13,909 bases of DNA, taken from NCBI GenBank assembly GCA_016192135.1, contig JACPUR010000005.1:1-13909 (forward strand), written 5' to 3'. The position numbers were made by a program, and so were the translations under genes. Positions 6,825-13,214 of this stretch are shown here, piece after piece (position 1 is the stretch's first letter; each line of letters opens with the position of its first letter). The notes beneath the pieces are model-generated. The model was not told the origin of the DNA. It saw only the letters and a list, made by a program, of their open reading frames with translations, and searched no databases. The stretch comes from Candidatus Tectomicrobia bacterium. GTDB lineage: Bacteria; UBA8248.

Positions 6825-7580
6825 ATGCTCTGGGAGGAGTTGAGCTGGCCCCAGCACAAGAAGATGGCCGAGGCGGGCGCCGCCGTGGTGCTGCCGGTCG
6901 CCTCCATCGAGCAGCACGGCCCCCACAACCCCGTGGTGGTGGACACCCTCCTCTGCACCAGCGTCTGCCGGAAGGCCGCCGAGGGGCTGGAACGGGTGGT
7001 CCTCACCCCCACGATGTGGGCCGGGATGTCCCTCCACCACGCGGACTACCCCGGCACTCTCACCCTCAGCTTGGAAACCTATCTGGCCGTGATCCAGGAG
7101 CTCATCCGCTCCATCCACCGCTCGGGCTATAAAAAAGTGCTCGTCGTGAACGGCCACGGGGGGAACATCAACCCCGTTCAGTCCGCCCTGGTCCCGGTCC
7201 GCTACGAACTGGGCATCGAGATGTGGTTCGTGACCTACTACCAGCTCGGGGACCAGGCCGCCGCCCAGTACCGCAAGAGCGAGATCGGGGGCATGGGCCA
7301 CAGCTGCGAGTTCGAGACCTCGATCATGCTCCACCTCCGGCCCGACCTGGTGAACATGAAGGAGGCCGTCAAGAACCCGAACGTGCCCAAGCACCCCCTC
7401 ATGGTCCGCGACATGCATCACGGGGGGAAGCTCCACCGGCCCTCGGACTTCAACCGCAACCGCGCCCCCTCGGGCGTCTCGGGGGACCCCACCGTGGCGG
7501 ACGCGGCGAACGGGGAGAGGTTCTTCGAGGCGTGCGCGGCGCGCCTGCGCGAGATCATCCAGGCCCTGGCCGCCGCTTAG
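6825..7580 (+). CDS. Creatininase-family amidohydrolase
   Basis: A 251-residue metal-dependent amidohydrolase of the creatininase family, whose members hydrolyse cyclic or linear amides (creatinine, formamidopyrimidines, amide intermediates of cofactor pathways). Start ATG 6825 follows AGGAGGAGG by 7 bases. Family signatures in order are P-V-A-S-I-E29-Q-H31-G-P-H with D40 (metal ligands), H-H-A-D-Y-P-G-T (71-78), N109-G-H111-G-G-N114, and G-H159-S-C-E162-F-E-T-S. The last replaces the usual H-A-G-E-x-E-T-S but keeps the His and Glu. The fold is usually a homohexamer with two metals per subunit. The gene is first in an operon with an alpha/beta-hydrolase-fold protein (7-base gap) and a cyclase-family hydrolase. 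That suggests a pathway opening or cleaving an amide or imide, but the substrate cannot be deduced. True creatininase activity is not implied. Confidence 0.9.
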   Translation: MLWEELSWPQHKKMAEAGAAVVLPVASIEQHGPHNPVVVDTLLCTSVCRKAAEGLERVVLTPTMWAGMSLHHADYPGTLTLSLETYLAVIQELIRSIHRSGYKKVLVVNGHGGNINPVQSALVPVRYELGIEMWFVTYYQLGDQAAAQYRKSEIGGMGHSCEFETSIMLHLRPDLVNMKEAVKNPNVPKHPLMVRDMHHGGKLHRPSDFNRNRAPSGVSGDPTVADAANGERFFEACAARLREIIQALAAA

Positions 7581-7587
7581 GAACGAC

Positions 7588-8451
7588 ATGGCGCGCATCG
7601 CCGGCGAGTCCCCCCGGACCGCCCGCTACTTCAAGCTGAGCCCCGTGGGGGTGGACGACCCGGTCATCCTCTGCGCCGAGATCTCGGGCGAGGGCTCCTG
7701 GGTCTTCCTCGTCCCCGGGCTGGGCGACACCGTTTGGGCCTGGCGAAAGATCGTGCCCTGGCTCGAGACGGCCCACCACGTGGCCGCCGTCGAGCCCCGC
7801 GGCCACGGCCGCTCCGCCAGCCCGGCCGGACCCTACTCCGTGGAGGCGATGGCGGGGGACCTCGCGCGGCTGGCCGAGGCGCTGGGGGCGAAGCGTCCCG
7901 TCCTCATCGGCCAGGGGCTGGGCGGCCGTGCGGCGCTCCTGCTGGCGCTGGAGCGCCCCGAGCTCGCGGGCGCCCTCGTCCTCATCGGGACCGATCCGGC
8001 TCCGCCCGAGGGGGGCCAGCGCGAGGCCCTCCTCGCGCAGCGGGCCCCGGCCGCCGGAGGGAATCTCCAGGCGGCCTACAAGGCCCGCAAGGCGGCGGGC
8101 GCCCTGCCCAGGGGCATGACCCCCAAGGAGCGGGCCGAGCACCACCGCCTCTTCCTGCGGAACGCCCCCCGGGGCTACGCCGCCTCGCTGGAGGCGGCGC
8201 TGGGGGGGCCGGACCTCACCCCGCGCCTCGCGGAGCTGCGCTGCCCCATCCTGGCCGTCGCGGGGGAGAAGGACGCCGGGGGGGCGGACGCCGCGAGGCG
8301 GCTGGCCGGGGCCGCCCCCGGCGGGGAGGCGGTCGTGGTGGAGGGCGCGGGAGCCTTCGTCCAGCTCGACCGGCCCGAGTCCCTCCTGGCCCTGCTGGAG
8401 GAGTTCTTCCGGAAGCACTCGGTCGCGCGCCGCGAGCCGGGATCTTCTTAA
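7588..8451 (+). CDS. Alpha/beta-hydrolase-fold protein lacking the catalytic Ser and His
   Basis: A 287-residue single-domain alpha/beta hydrolase fold protein. The strand-turn motifs are recognisable: L-V-P-G-L-G-D-T (41-48, oxyanion region), E-P-R-G-H-G-R-S (69-76), the nucleophile elbow V-L-I-G-Q-G-L-G-G (105-113), A-V-A-G-E-K-D (223-229, acid strand), and V-E-G-A-G-A-F-V-Q-L-D-R-P-E (251-264). The elbow normally reads G-x-S-x-G, but here residue 110 is Gly (codon GGG). The last motif normally reads G-A-G-H, but here residue 256 is Ala (GCC). The rest of the frame is intact and well conserved in character, so this is not simple decay. I infer a non-hydrolytic role, such as a binding, chaperone or regulatory partner, or a different chemistry using the fold. 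The start has AGGA 5 bases upstream. It sits between the creatininase-like and cyclase genes in one operon. Confidence 0.85.
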   Translation: MARIAGESPRTARYFKLSPVGVDDPVILCAEISGEGSWVFLVPGLGDTVWAWRKIVPWLETAHHVAAVEPRGHGRSASPAGPYSVEAMAGDLARLAEALGAKRPVLIGQGLGGRAALLLALERPELAGALVLIGTDPAPPEGGQREALLAQRAPAAGGNLQAAYKARKAAGALPRGMTPKERAEHHRLFLRNAPRGYAASLEAALGGPDLTPRLAELRCPILAVAGEKDAGGADAARRLAGAAPGGEAVVVEGAGAFVQLDRPESLLALLEEFFRKHSVARREPGSS

Positions 8452-8477
8452 GCCGTTCTTCCTGAGGAGGCCGCGCC

Positions 8478-9158
8478 GTGGCACGCCTGATCGACCTCAC
8501 CGCCCCCCTGGGCCATCCGGACCTCTGCCTGGTCCCCACTTTCCCGCCCGTGGAGTTCTGGCGCTTCCACGAGCACCCGACCCACGGCCGGCAGAACAGC
8601 GCCGTGAAGATGGCCATCCACCAGGGCACCCACCTCGACGCGCCCAACCATTTCTACGCGGACGGCGCCACCATCGACGAGATGCCCCTCGAAACCTTCT
8701 GCGGCCGCGCGGTCAAGCTCGACGTCCGGGCCACGACGAAGCCCGAGAGCCCCATCACCCGGGAGCACATCGAGCGCTCCCCCGGTTTCGACGCGAAGCG
8801 CCTCGAGGGCGCCATCGCCGTGAGCTGGAGCGGGTGGTCCAAGCGGGCCATCTTCACCCCGGACTACTTCCCCCGGAACCCCTACCTCGACCAGGAGGCC
8901 TGCGAATTCCTCTGCGCGTGCGGCATGAAGGCGCTCTGCATGGACCACCCCATCGACCCCGGCATGCGGCCCGGCGGCACCGCCCAGAAGGGGGACTCCC
9001 CCGGCCACCGGACGGTGCTGGGGCGGGGCATCCCGCTCATCGAGCACGTCGTCAACCTGGACAGCTTCCTGGAGAGGGAGTTCGAGATGTTCGCCTTCCC
9101 CCTCAAGCTCCACCGCATCGAGGGCGCCCCCGCCCGGGTGGTGGCCCGGGTGGGGTGA
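8478..9158 (+). CDS. Cyclase-family metal-dependent hydrolase (kynurenine formamidase / isatin hydrolase-like)
   Basis: A 226-residue protein of the cyclase family, the metal-dependent hydrolases that include bacterial kynurenine formamidase and isatin hydrolase. The diagnostic metal-binding motif H48-Q-G-T-H52-L-D54-A-P-N-H58-F is complete. A downstream conserved region has C-M-D-H-P-I-D, where family members supply further active-site residues. Start is GTG 8478, with GAGGAGG 7 bases upstream. It lies 26 bases after the alpha/beta-hydrolase-fold gene in the same operon as a creatininase-family enzyme. Two different amide-hydrolysing folds side by side suggest sequential hydrolysis of a cyclic amide or imide or an N-acyl compound. 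Known alternatives in this family include polyketide cyclase-like proteins. Stop is TGA. Confidence 0.87.
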   Translation: MARLIDLTAPLGHPDLCLVPTFPPVEFWRFHEHPTHGRQNSAVKMAIHQGTHLDAPNHFYADGATIDEMPLETFCGRAVKLDVRATTKPESPITREHIERSPGFDAKRLEGAIAVSWSGWSKRAIFTPDYFPRNPYLDQEACEFLCACGMKALCMDHPIDPGMRPGGTAQKGDSPGHRTVLGRGIPLIEHVVNLDSFLEREFEMFAFPLKLHRIEGAPARVVARVG

Positions 9159-9169
9159 TTCCATCCGGC

Positions 9170-9193
9170 GGAGAGGGGCCCGGCTGCCTCTCC
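9170..9193 (+). terminator. Hairpin after the amidohydrolase operon
   Basis: GGAGAGG (9170-9176) pairs perfectly with CCTCTCC (9187-9193) around a 10-base loop, 12 bases after the cyclase stop. There is no T-tract, so it is not a classical intrinsic terminator. It may stabilise the 3' end or act with Rho. Confidence 0.35.
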
Positions 9194-9271
9194 CGCGCCG
9201 GGCGGCGCCCCGCCGATCCGGCCGGAAAACCCGCCTGGCGTCTCGAAAACCGGCCAGGAACCCCCGCCGTC

Positions 9272-9300
9272 TAATGAGCAAGGAAAAAACGGGGTATAAT
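9272..9300 (+). promoter_or_regulatory. Promoter candidate for the MacAB-type operon
   Basis: A perfect TATAAT (9295-9300) stands out in GC-rich surroundings 40 bases before the adaptor gene. The -35 position at 17 bases (9272-9277, TAATGA) matches the consensus poorly, so an activator may be needed. Pattern evidence only. Confidence 0.5.
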
Positions 9301-9340
9301 CCCCGCTCCCGGGAGGGGGCGCCGCCCTCTCCCCAGGAAA

Positions 9341-10984
9341 ATGAGACCCATGCGACGCACCTTTTGGCTGATCTTGGCGGCTCTGCTCCTCGCGGGGGCG
9401 GCCTCCATCCCCCTCCTGGGCGCCCGCGGGGCCAGCGGCCCGGGCTTCCGCGTCGCGACGGTGGAGCGGGGCACCCTCACCGCCGCCGTCTCCGCCACCG
9501 GTACCCTGAACGCCGTCACGAGCGTCCTCGTGGGCTCCCAGGTTTCGGGCCGCATCGCGGAGCTGGCCGCCGACTTCAACACCCCGGTTCGCAAGGACCA
9601 GGTCATCGCCCGCATCGCCCCTGAGATATTCGAGGCCAAGGTGAACCAAGCCGCCGCCGAGCTCGAGGCGGCCAAGGCGTCCATCCTCAATCAGCGGGCT
9701 GCCCTCGAGCGCGCGCATGCCGACGTCCAGAACGCCAGGGCCGCGGCCGCGGCCGCGGCCGCCCAGACGGTCAAGTCGCGGGTCGGCCTCCTCGACGCGA
9801 AGCGCAACCTCGACCGCCGCAAGCGCCTCTTCGAGGAAAAGCTCATCCCCCAGAGCGAGCTCGACTCGGCCGAGGCCGCTCACGACACGGCCGCCGCCCA
9901 ACTCACGGCCACCCAGGCCCAGGAGGAGGCCCAACAGAGCGGGATCAAGGCCGCTCAGGCCCAGTTCCGGGCAATCGAGGCCCAGCTCCAGAACGCCCAG
10001 GCGGGCTTGAAGCAGAAAGAGGCGGCCCTGAGCCAAGCCAAGGTGGATATGGAGAACACCATCATCCGGGCGCCGGTGGACGGGGTGGTCGTCTCGCGCA
10101 ACGTGGACGTGGGCCAGACGGTGGCGGCCAGCCTCCAGGCCCCGACCCTCTTCACCATCGCCCAGGACCTCACCCGGATGCAGGTGAACACGAACGTGGA
10201 CGAGGCCGACATTAGCCGCATCCGCTCCGGCATGCCCGCCACCTTCACGGTGGACGCCTTCCCGGGCCAGAGCTTCAAGGGGGAGGTGGTGCAGATCCGC
10301 AAGGCGCCCCAGGTCGTCCAGAACGTGGTGACCTACGACGTCGTCGTCTCGGCCCCGAACCCCACGCTCCGGCTCCTGCCCGGGATGACGGCCAACGTGC
10401 AGCTCGTGGTGGAGCACAAGGAGAACATCCTCAAGATCCCGAACGCCGCCCTGCGCTTCAACCCGGACGGCGCGGCGGCTCCCGCCTCCGGGAACGGGGG
10501 CCGCCCCGAGGGCGGCGCCCCCCGGGGAGCTCAGGCGGGCGGCGGGCGCCAGATCCAGGAGCGTCTCGCGAAGGAGCTCGGCCTGGACGCCGGGCAGCGG
10601 GCGAAGGTCGAGACCATCTACCAGGGGCAGCGGCAGGAGTTCATGAAGCTGCGCGCCGAGAACCTGACCGAGCGCGCGAGAGAGACCCGCATCCAGGAGC
10701 TCCGCCAGGCCGTCCAGGCCAAGGTCGCGGCCCTGCTCACCCCGGCCCAGCGCGAGCGGTATGAGCAGCTCTTCGGCGGGGGGAGCTCCCGGAGCCGGGT
10801 GTGGGTGCGGGGGCAGAACGGACACCCCGAGGCGCTCGTCCTCCGGATCGGGAGCACCGACGGCAGCCACACCGAGATCCTCTCGGGAAGCCTCCAAGAG
10901 GGCCAGGAGGTCATCGTGGGCAAGGCTTCCTCCGGCCCCTCCGGGGCTCCGGGCGGGGGCCGCGGGCTGCGGCTGGGGTTCTAG
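9341..10984 (+). CDS. MacA-like periplasmic adaptor with an LTxxQ-like insert
   Basis: Membrane-fusion (HlyD/MacA-type) subunit linking an inner-membrane MacB-type ABC pump to an outer-membrane channel. 547 residues, clearly longer than usual MacA proteins (about 370-400). Order: N-terminal membrane anchor (5-27); first lipoyl half around 62-95 (V-G-S-Q-V-S-G-R-I); long alanine- and glutamine-rich coiled-coil hairpin (96-235); second lipoyl half with I-R-A-P-V-D-G-V-V (242-250); beta-barrel (265-360) with L-P-G-M-T-A-N-V. A Gly/Ala/Pro linker (375-402) and a helical insert (403-479) follow. The insert contains L-D-A-G-Q-R and L-L-T-P-A-Q-R, resembling the LTxxQ motifs of Spy/CpxP periplasmic chaperones. 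The membrane-proximal domain (485-527, V-W-V-R...E-G-Q-E-V-I-V-G) closes the protein. ATG 9350 may be the true start, because AGGA is only 2 bases from ATG 9341. Confidence 0.9.
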   Translation: MRPMRRTFWLILAALLLAGAASIPLLGARGASGPGFRVATVERGTLTAAVSATGTLNAVTSVLVGSQVSGRIAELAADFNTPVRKDQVIARIAPEIFEAKVNQAAAELEAAKASILNQRAALERAHADVQNARAAAAAAAAQTVKSRVGLLDAKRNLDRRKRLFEEKLIPQSELDSAEAAHDTAAAQLTATQAQEEAQQSGIKAAQAQFRAIEAQLQNAQAGLKQKEAALSQAKVDMENTIIRAPVDGVVVSRNVDVGQTVAASLQAPTLFTIAQDLTRMQVNTNVDEADISRIRSGMPATFTVDAFPGQSFKGEVVQIRKAPQVVQNVVTYDVVVSAPNPTLRLLPGMTANVQLVVEHKENILKIPNAALRFNPDGAAAPASGNGGRPEGGAPRGAQAGGGRQIQERLAKELGLDAGQRAKVETIYQGQRQEFMKLRAENLTERARETRIQELRQAVQAKVAALLTPAQRERYEQLFGGGSSRSRVWVRGQNGHPEALVLRIGSTDGSHTEILSGSLQEGQEVIVGKASSGPSGAPGGGRGLRLGF

Positions 10985-10986
10985 GC

Positions 10987-11730
10987 ATGGCCTCCCTCGT
11001 CGAGACGCTCCACCTGGCCAAGGACTACTTGCTCGGGGACCACACGATCCACGCGCTCAGGGACGTCTCCATCCGCTTCGAGACGGGCGAGTTCGCCGCC
11101 GTGATGGGCCCCTCGGGCTCGGGTAAGTCCACCTTCATGAATCTCCTGGGCTGCCTGGACGCCCCCACGGCGGGCCACTACCTCCTGGACGGGCGGGACG
11201 TCTCCGGCCTGAGCGCGGACGACCTCGCGAGCGTGCGGAACGTGAAGCTCGGCTTCGTGTTCCAGAGCTTCAACCTCCTCCCCCGCACGAGCGCGCTCGA
11301 GAACGTGGCGCTTCCCCTCATCTACGCCGGGGCGGGCCGCAAGGAGCGGCTCCGGAAGGCCTGGGAGAAGCTCGAGGCGGTCAACCTGGCGGACCGGGCC
11401 GGCCATCATCCTTCCCAGCTCTCGGGCGGGCAGCAGCAGCGCGTGGCCATCGCACGGGCCCTGGTGAACGACCCCGTGCTCCTCCTGGCGGACGAGCCGA
11501 CCGGGAACCTCGACTCGCGCACGAGCGTGGAGATCATGGCGCTCTTCCAGGAGCTGAACGCGCTCGGGCTGACCATCGTGGTGGTGACGCACGAGCCCGA
11601 CATCGCGCAGTTCGCGAAGCGCGTCGTCACCTTCCGGGACGGGCGCGTCCTCCGCGACGAGGCCGTGGCGGAGCCCCGGCGGGCGGCCGAATTGCTGGCC
11701 GGCATGCCGGCCGAGGAGGTGGAGGCGTGA
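10987..11730 (+). CDS. MacB-type ABC transporter ATP-binding protein
   Basis: ATPase of a MacB/LolD-class ABC transporter, 247 residues. All nucleotide-binding motifs are intact: Walker A G41-P-S-G-S-G-K-S-T49, Q-loop Q93 in F-V-F-Q-S-F-N-L-L, signature L145-S-G-G-Q with Q-Q-R, Walker B L-L-L-A-D-E170 followed by P-T-G-N-L-D, and the switch His H202 in T-H-E. The P-T-G-N-L-D-S and F-Q-S-F-N-L-L strings are typical of the MacB/LolD/FtsE branch. Unlike E. coli MacB, where ATPase and membrane domain are one chain, this ATPase is a separate polypeptide. It starts 2 bases after the adaptor stop and overlaps the permease start by 4 bases (GTGA), so the three genes form a tightly coupled operon. The substrate may be a peptide, siderophore, antibiotic or lipoprotein. 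Confidence 0.95.
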   Translation: MASLVETLHLAKDYLLGDHTIHALRDVSIRFETGEFAAVMGPSGSGKSTFMNLLGCLDAPTAGHYLLDGRDVSGLSADDLASVRNVKLGFVFQSFNLLPRTSALENVALPLIYAGAGRKERLRKAWEKLEAVNLADRAGHHPSQLSGGQQQRVAIARALVNDPVLLLADEPTGNLDSRTSVEIMALFQELNALGLTIVVVTHEPDIAQFAKRVVTFRDGRVLRDEAVAEPRRAAELLAGMPAEEVEA

Positions 11731-12959
11731 ACCTCGCGGCCACCCTGCCCATCGCCTTCCGCGCGCTACTGGTGAACAAGCTGCGCAGCATCCTCACCAT
11801 GCTCGGCGTCATCATCGGGGTCGGCGCGGTCATCGCCATGGTCTCGGTGGGCGCGGGGGCGCAGGCGCGCGTGAGCGAGCAGATCCAGAGCCTGGGCTCC
11901 AACCTCATCGTCATCCTCTCGGGCTCGCGGACCTCGGGAGGGGTGCGGCTCGGGGCGGGCAGCCGCTCCACCCTGACGGAGGGCGACGCCCAGGCCATCC
12001 AGCGGGAGATCCCTTCCGTCCAGGCGGCCGCGCCCGCGGTGCGGGGCGGGGCGCAGGTGGTCTTCGGAAACCTCAACTGGTCCACCGCGGTGCACGGGGT
12101 GACGCCGGAGTATTTCACGGCGCGCGACTGGGAGATCGTCTCGGGCCGGCCCCTGAGTCCGCAGGACATCGCGGGCTCGGCCAAGGCGGCCGTGCTCGGC
12201 CAGACGGTGGTGCAGAACCTCTTCGGCGGGAGCGACCCGCTGGGCCAGATCGTCCGCATCAAGAAGGTGCCCTTCACGGTGGTCGGGGTGCTCGGCCGCA
12301 AGGGCCAGACCGGATGGGGGCAGGACCAGGACGACACCATCCTCGTCCCCATCTCGGCCGCGAAGACGAAGGTGCTCGGGGTCAACCCGGCGAACGCGAA
12401 GTCCGTCGGGTCCATCTCGGTCAAGGTCAGGGAGGCCGGATTGATGAAGGAGGCCGAGAGCCAGATAAGCGCCCTCCTCCGGCAGCGCCACGGCCTCCAG
12501 CGGAGCCAGGAGGACGACTTCACCCTCCGCAACCTCTCGGACGTGCTCCAGGCGCGGGAGGAGTCCTCCCAGGTGATGACTTTCCTCCTGGCGGCCATCG
12601 CCTCGGTCTCGCTGCTGGTGGGCGGGATCGGCATCATGAACATCATGCTCGTCTCGGTGACGGAGCGGACGCGGGAGATCGGCCTGCGCATGGCGGTGGG
12701 CGCCAAGAGGCGCGACATCCTCTCCCAGTTCCTGGTCGAGGCCCTCGCCCTCTCGCTCGCGGGGGGGCTGATCGGGGTGCTGCTCGGCCTGGGCGGCTCG
12801 GGGGCTATCGCCTACTTCGCGGGCTGGCCCGTGCTCATCCTGCCGGACTCGGTCCTCCTCGCCTTCGGCTTCGCGGGAGGGGTGGGCATCTTCTTCGGGT
12901 TCTATCCGGCCCGGAAGGCGGCCCGCCTCAACCCCATCGACGCCCTGCGGTACGAGTAG
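11727..12959 (+). CDS. MacB-type ABC transporter permease (FtsX-like)
   Basis: Membrane component of the MacAB-type pump, 410 residues. It has the MacB architecture: helix 1 (about 20-42, with L-T-M-L-G-V-I-I-G-V and V-S-V-G-x-G), a large periplasmic MacB_PCD-like domain (about 45-280), then three C-terminal helices of the FtsX domain. Helix 2 has S-L-L-V-G-G-I-G-I-M-N-I-M-L-V-S-V, followed by the coupling segment T-E-R-T-R-E-I-G-L-R-M-A-V-G-A. The C-terminus P-A-R-K-A-A-R-L-N-P-I-D-A-L-R is the classic family ending. Start is GTG 11727, overlapping the ATPase stop, with GAGG just upstream. In this mechanotransmission class, ATP binding drives periplasmic substrate through the adaptor and an outer-membrane channel; no TolC-like gene is in the window. 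Confidence 0.95.
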   Translation: MNLAATLPIAFRALLVNKLRSILTMLGVIIGVGAVIAMVSVGAGAQARVSEQIQSLGSNLIVILSGSRTSGGVRLGAGSRSTLTEGDAQAIQREIPSVQAAAPAVRGGAQVVFGNLNWSTAVHGVTPEYFTARDWEIVSGRPLSPQDIAGSAKAAVLGQTVVQNLFGGSDPLGQIVRIKKVPFTVVGVLGRKGQTGWGQDQDDTILVPISAAKTKVLGVNPANAKSVGSISVKVREAGLMKEAESQISALLRQRHGLQRSQEDDFTLRNLSDVLQAREESSQVMTFLLAAIASVSLLVGGIGIMNIMLVSVTERTREIGLRMAVGAKRRDILSQFLVEALALSLAGGLIGVLLGLGGSGAIAYFAGWPVLILPDSVLLAFGFAGGVGIFFGFYPARKAARLNPIDALRYE

Positions 12960-12984
12960 CGCGCAAAGAAAACTTGTTTTCAGC

Positions 12985-13100
12985 GTTGTTGTCATTCCGA
13001 GCCCTGCGCTTGCGCTCAGGGTAAACTCCGCGAGGAATCTGCTTCTTATTTTGAAAAGCGGATTCCTCGGTCGCTTCTCTCCCTCGGAATGACAAGACAA
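12985..13100. repeat. Palindromic intergenic repeat (GTCATTCCGAG type)
   Basis: The ends TTGTCATTCCGAG (12989-13001) and CTCGGAATGACAA (13083-13095) are perfect 13-base inverted repeats. Inside, CGAGGAATC (13031-13039) pairs with GATTCCTCG (13061-13069), extended by GCTT/AAGC. The whole can fold into a long cruciform or RNA hairpin. Strings of this kind are familiar as dispersed intergenic repeats in many unrelated bacterial genomes and probably behave like non-autonomous REP/MITE-like elements. It lies between the macB-like permease and the shared terminator. Confidence 0.8.
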
Positions 13101-13159
13101 CATCCGATCCAATGAAAGGGCTGCTACCAGGCGGGTCCGACAGATGCCCGCTCACATAA

Positions 13160-13198
13160 AAAAAGCACCGAAGGAAATCTTTTCCCCCGGTGCTTTTT
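13160..13198. terminator. Strong bidirectional intrinsic terminator
   Basis: AGCACCG (13164-13170) pairs with CGGTGCT (13188-13194), and the stem is extended by A-run/T-run pairing on both sides. Read on either strand, a GC stem is followed by at least five T. It lies 17 bases after the minus-strand peroxiredoxin-like gene and also downstream of the plus-strand MacAB-type operon, so it can serve both converging units. Confidence 0.92.
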
Positions 13199-13214
13199 CA
13201 GCGGACCGCTGCTG

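Noticed and set aside
9737-9760. GCC/GCG alternating tract as a microsatellite or regulatory repeat
   Set aside because: It encodes an alanine run in the adaptor's coiled-coil, which is usual for GC-rich coding sequence.
8882-10897. 671-codon open frame on the minus strand opposite the cyclase and MacA-like genes
   Set aside because: It is a shadow frame of GC-rich genes: low-complexity Leu/Gly/Asp/Val composition and no family motifs, while the opposite strand carries complete, recognisable proteins.
11766-13112. 448-codon minus-strand open frame opposite the MacB-type permease
   Set aside because: Compositional shadow with His/Arg/Glu-rich low complexity; it also runs through the palindromic repeat.
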